NCBI RefSeq assembly: GCF_927312905.1
Contig: NZ_CAKMHQ010000072.1
Coordinates: 1-46,823, forward strand
Direction: 5' to 3'
Origin: Candidatus Nitrotoga sp. 1052
Lineage (GTDB): Bacteria > Pseudomonadota > Gammaproteobacteria > Burkholderiales > Gallionellaceae
Length of the DNA stretch: 46,823 bases
The notes beneath the pieces are model-generated. The model saw nothing but the letters and a program-made list of their open reading frames with translations, was not told the origin of the DNA and ran no database searches. Shown one piece after another: positions 36,181-46,076 of the stretch. The first letter of the stretch is position 1. Each line of letters starts with the position of its first letter. Made by a program: the position numbers and the translations under genes.

Positions 36181-38817
36181 CTAAACCAACTTCTTCAACT
36201 GATACAATTTTTCCAGCGCCTCCCTCGGGCTAAGTTCATCAGGCGTGATGTCACGCAACGAGATCAACGCCGGGTGCTCTGGCGGTTCGGGCAAGTCCGG
36301 CACGACGCTGAACAAATCACCCTGCGGATTTTGTGCCGCGCTATTCTGTTCCAGTGTCTGCAATTGCTTCCGTGCGATTTTAATTACGCTCCTCGGCACC
36401 CCCGCAAGAGCAGCCACCTGTAACCCATAGCTCTGGCTTGCCGCGCCTTCGCTCACGCTGTGCAAAAATACGATGCTGTTCTTATGTTCAATGGCGGCAA
36501 GATGGACGTTGGCAAGCTGAGTATACTCATCGGCAAGTCGGGTCAATTCAAAGTAATGAGTGGCGAACAGCGTGTGGCTACGATTCTCTTCCAGCAAATG
36601 ACGTGCGATGGCATAAGCCAGCGCCAAGCCATCGAAGGTGGAAGTGCCGCGTCCGATTTCATCTACTAGAACTAAGCTATTCTCGGTCGCGTTGTGAAGG
36701 ATGTTGGCCGCCTCAGTCATCTCTACCATGAAGGTGGAACGGCCGCTGGCGAGGTCATCCGAAGCACCGATGCGCGTAAAAATCTGGTCAATCTCGCCCA
36801 GCACGACTTCATCTGCCGGAACGAAGCTGCCGCAGTGCGCAAGCAATGTAATCAGCGCGACTTGGCGCATATACGTGGATTTGCCGCCCATGTTGGGACC
36901 GGTGATAAGCAGCATCTTGCGCGCGCTGTGCAGTTTGGTATCGTTGGCGATGAATTGCTCCACCTGTGCTTCCACCACCGGGTGACGACCGCCACGGATG
37001 TGCAATACGGATTCTGCGCTGAATGTTGGCGCGCTGAAATTCAATGCTGAGGCGCGTTCGGCGAAGGTAGCAAGCACATCCAGCTCGGCGATGGCGGCGG
37101 CAATGCGTTGCAACGGTAAAATGTAAGGCGCAAGCTGATCCAGCAATTGTTCGTAGAGCAGTTTCTCGCTTGCCAGCGCACGGTCATTGGCAGACAATGC
37201 CTTGTCCTCGAAGGCTTTGAGTTCCGGTGTGATATAGCGCTCGGCATTTTTCAAGGTCTGGCGGCGGCGGTAATCGTCCGGCACTTTGATGGACTGCGCG
37301 AGCGACACCTCGATATAAAAACCATGCACACGGTTGTATTCGACTTTCAGGGTGGCAATGCCGCTGCGCGCCCGTTCGCGTGCTTCCAGTTGCAGCAGGA
37401 ATTCGCCGCAATTGGTCTGGATGCCACGCAGCTCATCGAGATCCGCATCATAGCCATCAGCGATAACGCCGCCTTCGCGCAGCATGCTGGATGGTTCCGC
37501 GCGCAGTGTACGTTGCAACAGCGCGATTAGTTCGGCATCCGGCTGCAAGGCATCGGCCAGATCGCCTATCAGTTTCGAAGCATCGGTGCTTGTTAATACT
37601 GTATGCAATTGCGGCAGTTGCGTGAGTGAGTCACGCAAGCCGGATAAGTCGCGCGGACGTGCGCTGCGCAGAGCGATGCGCGCAGTGATACGTTCTACGT
37701 CTACACAGGGTTTGAGCTGTTCGTGCACAGTTTGATAAATTGCCTGTCTGCTGCTGAAGCTCCGCTGACCCTCTCCCGCTTGCGGAAAAGCAGTTACCTG
37801 CAATTTGTCGACTGCATCCAGCCGTGCGCGCAAAGTGATGCGCTCGCGCAGCGGATGATGAAGCCAGTGGTTAAGCAAACGGCTGCCCATATTACTGGCG
37901 CAGGTATCCAGCAAAGAAAGCAGGGTGGGGGCAGGCTCGCCGCGCAAGGTCTGGGTGATTTCCAGATTGCGCCGCGTGGCGGCATCCATACGCACGAAAT
38001 CCTCAGCGGCATAAACCTGAATGGCGTGCACATGGCTGATACCTTGCCCCTGTGTCAGCTTGGCATAACCGAGCAGCGCGCCCGCCGCTTCCAAACCAAG
38101 AGTAAAATTGTCACATCCGAAACCACTCAGGTCGTGCGTGGCAAACTGTTGGCACAGCGTGCGTCGTGCGGTTTCCAGATCAAAATTCCAAACTGGCAGC
38201 GTCTTGATGGCTGCTTTGTTTAGTGTCGGCTGAATGGCATTTTCGGCAAGCAGGATTTCTGAAATCTGCAAGCGTTCCAGCTCCGCTGGCAAATTGTGCG
38301 CATCGGTTTCACTGACGAAAAATTTGCCTGAAGCCAGATTCATCCAAGCCAGCCCCACCTTGCCGGAGCGTTCATGCAGCGCCAGCAACAGGCTGTCTTT
38401 CTTTTCATCCAACAGGGCGGAATCGGTGAGTGTGCCGGGGGTAACGATACGCATCACCTTGCGCTCCACCGGCCCTTTGCTGGCGGCGGGATCGCCGATC
38501 TGTTCACATATGGCGATCGATTCGCCCAGCTTTACCAGCCGCGCCAAATATTGTTCGGCGGCATGGTAAGGCACGCCCGCCATTTTGATCGGCTGGCCAT
38601 TGGATGCGCCGCGCTGAGTGAGCGTAATGTCGAGCAACTTGGCAGCGCGAGCTGCATCCTCATGGAACAGCTCGTAAAAATCGCCCATGCGGTAGAAAAG
38701 CAGCATGTCGGGATACGCGGCCTTGATGCGCAGGTATTGTTGCATCATGGGGGTGTGCTTCGAGCCATCTACGCTGCCAGGCAACGATTTACTAGTTTGT
38801 TCTTGTTCTATTTTCAT
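36181..38817 (-). CDS. mutS: DNA mismatch repair ATPase MutS
   Basis: Recognises mispaired or looped bases and starts methyl-directed or nick-directed repair with MutL. The mismatch-reading GDFYELF (F47, E49) is in the N-terminal domain, after which come connector, core and clamp domains. The ATPase holds Walker [16 protein letters not shown] near 640, [12 protein letters not shown] and FATHYFELT, and the protein ends with a helix-turn-helix and a short basic tail ([13 protein letters not shown]). At 878 residues it is slightly longer than E. coli MutS (853). A lone gene; the start is fixed by MKIEQEQ and the usual spacing to the mismatch motif. Confidence 0.96.
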   Translation of the reverse strand: MKIEQEQTSKSLPGSVDGSKHTPMMQQYLRIKAAYPDMLLFYRMGDFYELFHEDAARAAKLLDITLTQRGASNGQPIKMAGVPYHAAEQYLARLVKLGESIAICEQIGDPAASKGPVERKVMRIVTPGTLTDSALLDEKKDSLLLALHERSGKVGLAWMNLASGKFFVSETDAHNLPAELERLQISEILLAENAIQPTLNKAAIKTLPVWNFDLETARRTLCQQFATHDLSGFGCDNFTLGLEAAGALLGYAKLTQGQGISHVHAIQVYAAEDFVRMDAATRRNLEITQTLRGEPAPTLLSLLDTCASNMGSRLLNHWLHHPLRERITLRARLDAVDKLQVTAFPQAGEGQRSFSSRQAIYQTVHEQLKPCVDVERITARIALRSARPRDLSGLRDSLTQLPQLHTVLTSTDASKLIGDLADALQPDAELIALLQRTLRAEPSSMLREGGVIADGYDADLDELRGIQTNCGEFLLQLEARERARSGIATLKVEYNRVHGFYIEVSLAQSIKVPDDYRRRQTLKNAERYITPELKAFEDKALSANDRALASEKLLYEQLLDQLAPYILPLQRIAAAIAELDVLATFAERASALNFSAPTFSAESVLHIRGGRHPVVEAQVEQFIANDTKLHSARKMLLITGPNMGGKSTYMRQVALITLLAHCGSFVPADEVVLGEIDQIFTRIGASDDLASGRSTFMVEMTEAANILHNATENSLVLVDEIGRGTSTFDGLALAYAIARHLLEENRSHTLFATHYFELTRLADEYTQLANVHLAAIEHKNSIVFLHSVSEGAASQSYGLQVAALAGVPRSVIKIARKQLQTLEQNSAAQNPQGDLFSVVPDLPEPPEHPALISLRDITPDELSPREALEKLYQLKKLV

Positions 38818-38909
38818 TCAATTATTTATCGACTTCTTGCAGTTCTGTTGTCCCTACACATGTTTTAGCAAAGACCCTTCTTGCAAGGGTTACATCTTAA
38901 TGAGACAGT

Positions 38910-39070
38910 AGCCGCAACTCGCGGTTAGGCTTCGGGGTGAAGGTTGGGCGCAAGAAAATTTACATCATCCGACGCAAGATCCATGGCAAATCGATCATGC
39001 CCACGATTGGCAATTTCGCCAATTTCAAATGATATCAAGAACGCGCTGTAAAAGGCTGGATACGGGCTGA
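38910..39070 (+). pseudogene. Phage/island integrase N-terminal remnant (DUF4102-like)
   Basis: The plus strand translates to RLGFGVKVGRKKIYIIRRKI, then HGKSIMPTIGNFANFK, followed by a stop and, in the same frame, YQERAVKG. This resembles the N-terminal arm-binding domain of tyrosine integrases (pattern LGLRV..G.K.....RR..GK......IG.F). There is no start codon, the frame is broken, and the catalytic domain is absent. It lies between mutS and a DUF4238 gene, suggesting that an island once used this site. The remaining 260 bases up to 39332 show nothing else that I recognise. Confidence 0.6.
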
Positions 39071-39332
39071 AAACCTTCACAATTACTGCCTCGTGAACTT
39101 CATCGAGGTCATAGGTGGCTTGTCTAGGGCTGCCTCGTAATTTATACCAAGCTGGAACATGATGGGTATTGCAGTCAACGACAATACAATAATTTGATAG
39201 ATAAAAACCGTGCTGCCGAACTAAATAATCCGATCTAACTTGGGCTATTTCAAGGGAAGTGTGATCAGAAGGAGGTGTGGCTCAGATGCGCATATTCACA
39301 ATCTTCAATAAATCACGGTATATCTATCAGCC

Positions 39333-40313
39333 TCATTCTCCTGATGTAATCTTCCTTTCTCGAACTTTTTCCCATGCGTCGTCCGGCATAGGGCGCGGTT
39401 CGAACCAGATGGGAAGCGTCTGCGGACTACAAGAAATAAAACTTTTATTACAGTTAGCAATGTGACGGCGATTGAGCTCAGTGACCACTTTCTCCTGAAC
39501 ATCAATGTAGCCTTGCCATTGGGAATTGTGGGTGATGATTAAGCACTGACTGGGCGAGATGGGAAGTGTAACTTCGATTGTGCGGGAGCCAAGTCCAGGG
39601 CTTCGGTAAATTGGCTGAAATTTGTAGCTCTCAGGATCAAACCATGTGCAGGGACAGTCAGATGTAACAAAGCCGATCGGATCGGCAGTGCAAAGCACCG
39701 CCACATGCATGCGCTGGAAAATAGGTATCACGGATTGCACGACAATTCCGATCATTTGTTGGATCGGATGCTTTTCGAGGACGCGAACATCGTCGAGCGT
39801 CATGCCTTTGCTTGATCCTGAGTTCGGGTTTCCCATGCGTTCCATCGCCGCCTTTTTTTCCGGCGATGCGTTCTCATAGGCGGTTTGCATCTCTTCCATG
39901 CGCTTTCGATGGCCGCCCCATTGCTGGCGGTGATGGTCACGATTCGCGACTGTCCTGAATTGTGCTGTGGCGACGAATGCGAGTAAACAGTCTATTTGCT
40001 CGGCGTTAGGCCATTCGTGCCGCTTGAATTTAGTGTTGCGAATACGTGTGAACTTGTCTTCAAGCTCTGAAAAGCCGTGTTCAAAACGCAGGTCGCGCTC
40101 GCCATCTGCGCGCTCGATCGTGTAGATGTCGGTCTCGGTGAAGAGATTGGCTGGCGCCTTACGCCGAGGGTTGGCTCCGTCGCGGTCAAACATCCAAACA
40201 TAAGGCTTCATGGTCGAGCTTGCCGGGGCAGAAGGATCGTGCCATGCCTTGGCGTAGCTCTGGGGTACGAAATGCTGCTTCTTATGCGTATGCATCTTGC
40301 CTGACTTTGACAT
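39333..40313 (-). CDS. DUF4238 family protein
   Basis: A 326-residue cytosolic protein whose N-terminus has KKQHFVPQSYAKAWHD, the hallmark of DUF4238. SELEDKFTRIRNTKF and FVATAQFRTVANRDHHRQQW follow. Later, FVTSDCPCTWFDPES and LPISPSQCLIITHN resemble the conserved C-terminal parts of this family. The function of DUF4238 proteins is not established; they are patchily distributed and often sit near mobile elements. The first ATG (40313) or one six codons in (40295) could be used. The neighbouring integrase fragment supports acquisition by transfer. Confidence 0.8.
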   Translation of the reverse strand: MSKSGKMHTHKKQHFVPQSYAKAWHDPSAPASSTMKPYVWMFDRDGANPRRKAPANLFTETDIYTIERADGERDLRFEHGFSELEDKFTRIRNTKFKRHEWPNAEQIDCLLAFVATAQFRTVANRDHHRQQWGGHRKRMEEMQTAYENASPEKKAAMERMGNPNSGSSKGMTLDDVRVLEKHPIQQMIGIVVQSVIPIFQRMHVAVLCTADPIGFVTSDCPCTWFDPESYKFQPIYRSPGLGSRTIEVTLPISPSQCLIITHNSQWQGYIDVQEKVVTELNRRHIANCNKSFISCSPQTLPIWFEPRPMPDDAWEKVRERKITSGE

Positions 40314-40431
40314 AAACCGTGCTTCTTAGATTTTGTTGCATTGGAAGCTTATCCGAATCATTTTTTGATGTCGGGCTGGTTGATTACATTAGTTTTGTCT
40401 CGATTTTTGATTATTACCTGCCTCGATCAGG

Positions 40432-41646
40432 CTAATTTTTTGGCATATTCACATGTTCTGGGCGAAATCCGATTCCAATCAATCTGGCGGGAATCCAGCG
40501 CAGGAATGGGGACCGTGCCAGGAGTCGGATAAAAATCGGTGGTGAAAGCTGACCCTCACCATGCAACACGCGACTAATGACGCGATTTTGGATGAAGAGT
40601 TGCATTCTTTGCGTCATACGCGTCGGCCACTCGCGTCGTTGCTGGACTCGGCGCAGATCTTCGGTGGTCAATTTGTTCGCACGTAACGGTGCAGCCAGCA
40701 AATTCGCTGCGGCGATTGCATCCTGGATCGCAAGATTAATACCGACGCCAGCGACTGGCGACATTGCATGCGCTGCATCACCGAGACAAAGAAGGCCCGG
40801 GCGATACCACTGACGCAATCGATTGACCTGAACGGTGAGCAATTTTATCTCTTCCCAGTCTTGGAGTTCGTCGACACGGTCGGCCATAAATGGCGCAAGC
40901 TGCACGAGGTCGCTACGGAACGCAGACAGCCCTCTCTCCCGAATCTGCGTATGTGAACCTTTCGGGATGACAAAGCCGCACTGCCAGTAATCGCCTCGGC
41001 TCAGCATGATGAATATCCGACCGGCATCGAAACGGCCGATAGGATATTCTGAATCGTCAGGCCGTCGTGAAAGCCGGAACCATAACACGTCCATGGGTGC
41101 GCCAAGATCCTCAACCTGCAAGCCAGCATGTGCACGGACAACTGAATGTCGACCATCTGCTCCCACGACCAGGCTCGCGCGCACCGTTAATGGTCCGTCC
41201 GGACTCATTACCTGAACGCCAACGACATGCCCCGCTTCTTCAATGAGCCCAGTCACTTCAGAGTGCATCCGCAAGCTGAATGTTGGGTAGCGAGCTGCGC
41301 GATCAGCGAGGAAATTCAGGAAATCCCACTGCGGCATAAAAGCGATAAAACGGCACTGGGTTTTCAGATGGGTGAAATCCGCTATCGTCAGCTTCAAATT
41401 ACCGAACTGACCATTGATCTGCGGCGCTTTTTGATGTGGTAATTTCAATAGGTCTTTGAGTAATCCCAGTTCATGCATGACTTCCAGCGTCGAGGGATGA
41501 ATCGTGTCTCCGCGGAAGTCCCTCAGAAAGTCCGCATGCTTTTCTAAAACCAGTACCTCAACACCTGCACGAGCCAATAGCAGACCCAGCATCATGCCAG
41601 CTGGACCACCCCCCGCAATGCAACATTGTACTGATACCGTATCCAT
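40432..41646 (-). CDS. FAD-dependent monooxygenase (PHBH/UbiH-like fold)
   Basis: Flavoprotein hydroxylase of class A. The FAD-binding CCIAGGGPAGMMLGLLLARAG is at residues 8-28, the DG motif VGADGRHSVVRA near 163, and the GD motif LCLGDAAHAMSPVAGVGINL near 287. RDFRGDTIHPSTLEV near 43 resembles aromatic-ring hydroxylases of the FAD-monooxygenase group. Length 404 without signal peptide. The substrate cannot be inferred; ubiquinone hydroxylase is unlikely given the divergence. It lies 157 bases downstream of the PatB-like gene on the same strand. Confidence 0.87.
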   Translation of the reverse strand: MDTVSVQCCIAGGGPAGMMLGLLLARAGVEVLVLEKHADFLRDFRGDTIHPSTLEVMHELGLLKDLLKLPHQKAPQINGQFGNLKLTIADFTHLKTQCRFIAFMPQWDFLNFLADRAARYPTFSLRMHSEVTGLIEEAGHVVGVQVMSPDGPLTVRASLVVGADGRHSVVRAHAGLQVEDLGAPMDVLWFRLSRRPDDSEYPIGRFDAGRIFIMLSRGDYWQCGFVIPKGSHTQIRERGLSAFRSDLVQLAPFMADRVDELQDWEEIKLLTVQVNRLRQWYRPGLLCLGDAAHAMSPVAGVGINLAIQDAIAAANLLAAPLRANKLTTEDLRRVQQRREWPTRMTQRMQLFIQNRVISRVLHGEGQLSPPIFIRLLARSPFLRWIPARLIGIGFRPEHVNMPKN

Positions 41647-41803
41647 ATCCGTCCTTACGAGTAAAGGAAAACATGAAACAGCGACTCTGCGAGACTGAGC
41701 TTCACAAGAGCGAAAAACAAATTAGAAATTCCAGCATTCCTTGTGCCGAAATTTACGCTCAAATGCAAGACACGGAAACAATTTTGCATTAGCTCTGATG
41801 TAT

Positions 41804-42976
41804 TTATCGCCATGCTTCACGTTCCGCTTTCCTTATATTTTCGAGGGCGGCCACGATGGTATGGCGAGGTGCGCCGATATTCATGCGCATGAACCCGCTA
41901 CCGCCCTCGCCAAACAGAATGCCGGGACTCATGCCCACGCCAGCTTCATGCACGAAGAAATGCTTGAGTTGAGCGTCGCTCATCCCTAGTGCACTGCAGT
42001 CAAGCCATAGCAGGTAGGTACCCTCTGGTTTGATAAGCCGGATTTCCGGGAGATGGGCGGCCAGATAATTCTCGACGTAATCTCGCGTATCCCGCAGATA
42101 GGCCAGCAACTCGTCCAGCCATGTCTCACTTTCACGGTAGGCGGCTTCGAAAGCAACGATGCTAAAGGGGTTGGCTGCGCTGACGTGCATCCTGTCAAAT
42201 ATCTGGGTGATCGCCGCGCGATGCTTTGGATCCGGCACGATGAGTGAGGAAAGATTCAGCCCTGGGATATTGAATGTTTTGCTGGGTGCGACAGCAGTGA
42301 GGATATGGGCCGGGTTTTCTGCCAGCGTTGCAAGCGTGGTGTGTTTATTTTCTGGGTAGATCAAATCTGCGTGGATTTCGTCTGAAAATATGAGCAGATC
42401 ATATTTTTTTGCGATTCGCAGGAGGTGCTGCAATTCTGGCTTGCTCCAAACCCTGCCGACCGGGTTGTGCGGTGAGCATAGCAACAGCAAACGCGCCTTT
42501 GCTGCACACTGCTCCAGGTGGTCGAAATCGATGGCATAGTGGCCGTTTTCCAGGTGCAGCGGGTTTTGCAACAGCTTTCTGCCGGTGTTTGTGACAGCCG
42601 AAAAAAATGGAAAATACACTGGCGGTTGTACGATTACCGATTCACCTGGCTCGGTAAAAGCCATGACAGCTGCGTGCAGCGAGGGCACGACGCCGGGACA
42701 CATCATGATCCACTCACGCTGCACCTCCCAACCGTGGCGTCGTCTAAGCCAATCCATGAGCGATTCGTACAAACTATCCGGATACTGGGTGTAGCCATAC
42801 ACGGGATGGGCGGCGCGCTCGGCGAGGGCACGGGTCACAGCAGGCGGAGCAGCAAAATCCATATCGGCAATCCACAACGGGATGACGTCGTCTGTGCCGA
42901 ACATGTTTTTCCGCCCGTCATATTTTACACTGGCGGTATTGGTAAGGTTGATGTCGTGGTCAAAATTGCTACTCAA
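41804..42976 (-). CDS. patB: PLP-dependent MalY/PatB-type C-S lyase or aminotransferase
   Basis: Fold-type I PLP enzyme of the MalY/PatB group, usually cystathionine beta-lyases acting on cysteine conjugates. WIADMDFAAPPAV near 35 is diagnostic, PGVVPSLHAAV and CSPHNPVGRVWS follow, and the PLP lysine is K233 in APSKTFNIPGL. The family normally begins MSSNFD; here TTG at 42976 gives (L)SSNFDHDINL, with AGGAGAAA about 7 bases upstream, so TTG is taken as start (390 residues). The long in-frame extension to 43087 has no ribosome site. It may be co-transcribed with the monooxygenase. Confidence 0.88.
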   Translation of the reverse strand: MSSNFDHDINLTNTASVKYDGRKNMFGTDDVIPLWIADMDFAAPPAVTRALAERAAHPVYGYTQYPDSLYESLMDWLRRRHGWEVQREWIMMCPGVVPSLHAAVMAFTEPGESVIVQPPVYFPFFSAVTNTGRKLLQNPLHLENGHYAIDFDHLEQCAAKARLLLLCSPHNPVGRVWSKPELQHLLRIAKKYDLLIFSDEIHADLIYPENKHTTLATLAENPAHILTAVAPSKTFNIPGLNLSSLIVPDPKHRAAITQIFDRMHVSAANPFSIVAFEAAYRESETWLDELLAYLRDTRDYVENYLAAHLPEIRLIKPEGTYLLWLDCSALGMSDAQLKHFFVHEAGVGMSPGILFGEGGSGFMRMNIGAPRHTIVAALENIRKAEREAWR

Positions 42977-43246
42977 GTAATTTCTCCTAGACCGTTGCTT
43001 CTGACAGCGTATGCAGAAATTTTTGCCGGGTTTAGCAATTGGCAAAAAATCAACCGAAACATGAATGCGAGTGTGGCATTGAAACAAGCATGGTGTTCCC
43101 TCTGCTATTTAAATACACATTTAATCTTGGACGTGCGGATAGGCAGTGCTGCGGTGCCGCTCAACTAACAGGCCAAGCTTAAAGTGGATTCTATTGTATC
43201 GAACGGAACAATATTTCATACTGTTTATCCTATGGAAAAGGAAGCC

Positions 43247-44731
43247 ATGGATAATACTAACGATACACGCTGCATTGTACTGGCCATGGCAGAACTGATC
43301 CTGCTGTTTGTCACGTCGTTCCTTACTGGCTGCGCCACGGTGGAAACCCGTCCGGCGGCACCTACAGGCGATGTTTTGACTACATGCCGAATGCTGTACC
43401 AGGAAGTTGATGCGGCCATCGAACGTGCGGGGGTACGCGATTACGGTTCATCGCCGGTTCGAGATTTTCCCTACTTGCGTACAACACGCCTGCTCGCTTC
43501 GTTCCGCGGCGAGTTGACCGCACAGAAACACTGGACAGCATGGACCGCGCACATGGCAGATTTGGATGCTGAGTCGCGTGCGCTGGAGTTGCGTAATCTG
43601 CCCACGCCGATGGAGGGTCGTCGCAACGGCACCTTAGGTGAGGAACTCAACCGCTGTCGTGAACACCTGCTTGCCGCCGATCTCGCGCAACCGGAGCGCC
43701 GCGCTATGCTGCGCGATGCCGCACGCGTTCCGGATGATTATGTCACCTGGTGGCAGGTGCTCGGCCTCTATCCGCTCACCGCGCCGGTCGTTTCCACCAG
43801 AATATCGGCCTGGCATATCGAGACACACAACACCTACACCACACCGTTGGCAGCGCTGCCAGTTGCGGGTGAATTGGTACGCTGGGCGTCATCGCCCGGT
43901 GCGCTGCTTACTGCTCCACAGGTGGGCGACATTCTGCATCGCTCCCTGGATCCACTCGGCATCCCCATGCCGACGATCACCGACCTCGACCGGCTCTTCG
44001 ACACCTTTGCCCCGGTATGGGAGGTGGATGTAATGGATAACAATGATCGTATCGGAATGCCACGCTGGGATAACGGGCCGGTGGTGGACGTGGCGCGCCC
44101 GACACTGTATCGCAAGATCTCGCACACCCGTTTCGGCGATCAAGTGCTGTTGCAACTCAATTATATTGTCTGGTTTCCAGCACGCCCCGGCAACGATATT
44201 TATGCCGGACAGCTAGATGGCCTAAACTGGCGAGTGACTTTAGGCCCGGACGGCGAGCCATGGCTGTATGACGTTATCCATAACTGCGGTTGCTACCACG
44301 AATTCTTTCCGAGCCATCACCTGCGTCTGCGCGACGACCTCCCCACTTCCTATTTTGAACCCCCACTGCTGCCGCAACCTGCACCTGAACAACAACCGCT
44401 GGTGCTGCGCATCGCTTCCCGCACTCATTATATCCAGCGAATCTACCACGATGAATCACCGCCCGGATTACTGCCAGCGGCACAACCGTTGGCCTGGGAC
44501 GAATACGATGCATTACGTTCCCTGCCCATTGCTGACGGTTATCGCAGCCTGTTCGGCATACATGGTTTAATCGCCGGCACTGAGCGTCCGGAGCGTTTTA
44601 TTTTGTGGCCAATGGGCATTCGCTCGCCGGGCGCGATGCGCCAGTGGGGACGCCACGCAACCGCTTTTGTCGGTCGCCGCCACTTTGACGATGCTTTTCT
44701 CATCGAATCGCTATTCATGAGGGTGCCATGA
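43247..44731 (+). CDS. Large uncharacterised lipoprotein
   Basis: A 494-residue protein starting with a signal sequence that ends in the lipobox FLTGC (C29), so it is likely anchored to the outer membrane facing the periplasm. The mature part has no domain that I recognise with certainty. Notable segments are VPDDYVTWWQVLGLYPLTAP, WDNGPVVDVARPTLY, LNYIVWFPARPGNDIYAG, VIHNCGCYHEFFP and HATAFVGRRHFDDAFLIE, a strongly conserved-looking C-terminus. AAGGA precedes this ATG closely; an ATG at 43232 is also possible. The stop overlaps the DUF3047 gene in ATGA, so the two act together. Confidence 0.75.
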   Translation: MDNTNDTRCIVLAMAELILLFVTSFLTGCATVETRPAAPTGDVLTTCRMLYQEVDAAIERAGVRDYGSSPVRDFPYLRTTRLLASFRGELTAQKHWTAWTAHMADLDAESRALELRNLPTPMEGRRNGTLGEELNRCREHLLAADLAQPERRAMLRDAARVPDDYVTWWQVLGLYPLTAPVVSTRISAWHIETHNTYTTPLAALPVAGELVRWASSPGALLTAPQVGDILHRSLDPLGIPMPTITDLDRLFDTFAPVWEVDVMDNNDRIGMPRWDNGPVVDVARPTLYRKISHTRFGDQVLLQLNYIVWFPARPGNDIYAGQLDGLNWRVTLGPDGEPWLYDVIHNCGCYHEFFPSHHLRLRDDLPTSYFEPPLLPQPAPEQQPLVLRIASRTHYIQRIYHDESPPGLLPAAQPLAWDEYDALRSLPIADGYRSLFGIHGLIAGTERPERFILWPMGIRSPGAMRQWGRHATAFVGRRHFDDAFLIESLFMRVP

Positions 44732-45369
44732 AGAAATTGCTATGCTGGGTCGTAGTTTGTTTGCCACTGCTATCGTGGGCGGCAGATGATCGGGTTGACA
44801 TCGCCCGTTTTTCACAGGGCGAGCTGCGCGGGTGGCAGCCCAAAGTGTTTACCGGCGAGACCCGCTATTCGCTGAAAAGCTCGGATGGGCGACTTGCCCT
44901 TCGCGCTGAAAGCAACGCCGCCGCCTCGGGACTCTACCGCAAGGTAAATGTCGAACTTGACAAAACACCTATGCTCAACTGGACATGGAAGGTCGATAGC
45001 GTCCTGGCGGGCGCCGATGAGCGCATACGTGCAGGCGACGATTATTCCGCCCGCGTCTACGTTGTCTTTTCTGGCGGGCCGATGTTCTGGCGCACACGCG
45101 CTATCAATTACGTATGGTCTAACAAGCAGCCAGTCGACAGCATCTGGCCCAACGCCTTTACCGGCAACGCGCGCATGATCGCGGTGGAATCCGGCACCGG
45201 CCGGGTTGGACAATGGGTAAGCGAGCGACGCGATGTGCGAGCCGACTACCAACGCCTGTTCGGCGAGAAACCCGGCCGCGTCGACGCCGTGGCGATCATG
45301 ACCGACACTGACAACACCGGTGCCACGGCCACGGCGTGGTACGGCGACATCTGGTTCAGTGCAAAATAA
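44728..45369 (+). CDS. DUF3047 family exported protein
   Basis: A 213-residue protein with a Sec signal peptide (MKKLLCWVVVCLPLLSWA, cleavage around residue 19). The mature part shows DUF3047 features: ALRAESNAAASGLYRKV, LNWTWKVD, GDDYSARVYVVFSGGP, INYVWSNKQP and IAVESGTGRVGQWVSE, and it ends AVAIMTDTDNTGATATAWYG. The fold is probably a beta-sandwich; function unknown. It overlaps the lipoprotein gene by 4 bases. Its partner suggests a periplasmic or outer-membrane assembly of unknown role. Confidence 0.85.
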   Translation: MKKLLCWVVVCLPLLSWAADDRVDIARFSQGELRGWQPKVFTGETRYSLKSSDGRLALRAESNAAASGLYRKVNVELDKTPMLNWTWKVDSVLAGADERIRAGDDYSARVYVVFSGGPMFWRTRAINYVWSNKQPVDSIWPNAFTGNARMIAVESGTGRVGQWVSERRDVRADYQRLFGEKPGRVDAVAIMTDTDNTGATATAWYGDIWFSAK

Positions 45370-45549
45370 CGACGTAATTTACTTGCAGTCTGATGCACTG
45401 TTTTTTGTTATTGGTTTTCAGATTTATTTTGAGGCGAGATGTCGGTAGCCTGAATATTGAAATTATCTATTTGTTACAATCGCTTCAGACGCCGAGAACG
45501 ATAATGTGAGTACACGGTCAAATCTTTCAAATTTCCAAAAGGAATTTCC

Positions 45550-46074
45550 ATGAAACGACGAACCCTACTGCAAAGTCTTGCCATGCTAGCCGCGCTCCCG
45601 TTGATTTCGGCTTGTTCGCGCGACAGGGCGGCTGCAAATACCATCAATGCAATCACAGTTACGCCTCTGAATAAACCGCATGATGCGTGGCGTGCGTTGG
45701 TCTCCGCGGATGCTTACAAGGTGCTGTTTGAAGAGGATACCGAACGGCCAAATAGTAGCGAGCTTAATCATGAGCATCGTGATGGCATCTATATTTGTGC
45801 CGCTTGTTACTTGCCTTTGTTCGAAAGTGCGCACAAATTTGAAAGCGGTACGGGCTGGCCCAGCTTTACTCAGCCCATTGCGGGGCATGTGGGGACAAAA
45901 CGCGATTTTAAACTGATTCTGCCCCGCACTGAATATCATTGCGCGCGCTGCGGCGGCCACCAAGGACATTTGTTTAACGATGGCCCACCGCCACGTAAAG
46001 AGCGCTGGTGCAATAACGGCGTAGCGTTGCGATTTATCCCGAAGGACGAACCATTGCCAGCGCTCAGGAGCTGA
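45550..46074 (+). CDS. msrB: Methionine-R-sulfoxide reductase, lipoprotein form
   Basis: Reduces R-methionine sulfoxide in damaged proteins. Zinc is held by C83/C86 (CAAC) and C131/C134 (CARC), the catalytic cysteine is C154 in RWCNNGVALRF, and SGTGWPSF and GGHQGHLFNDGP are conserved. The N-terminus is a signal with the lipobox LISAC (C22), so the enzyme is exported and lipid-anchored, unlike cytosolic E. coli MsrB. AAAAGGAA precedes the ATG. It is 2 bases from msrA. Confidence 0.93.
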   Translation: MKRRTLLQSLAMLAALPLISACSRDRAAANTINAITVTPLNKPHDAWRALVSADAYKVLFEEDTERPNSSELNHEHRDGIYICAACYLPLFESAHKFESGTGWPSFTQPIAGHVGTKRDFKLILPRTEYHCARCGGHQGHLFNDGPPPRKERWCNNGVALRFIPKDEPLPALRS

Positions 46075-46076
46075 TT

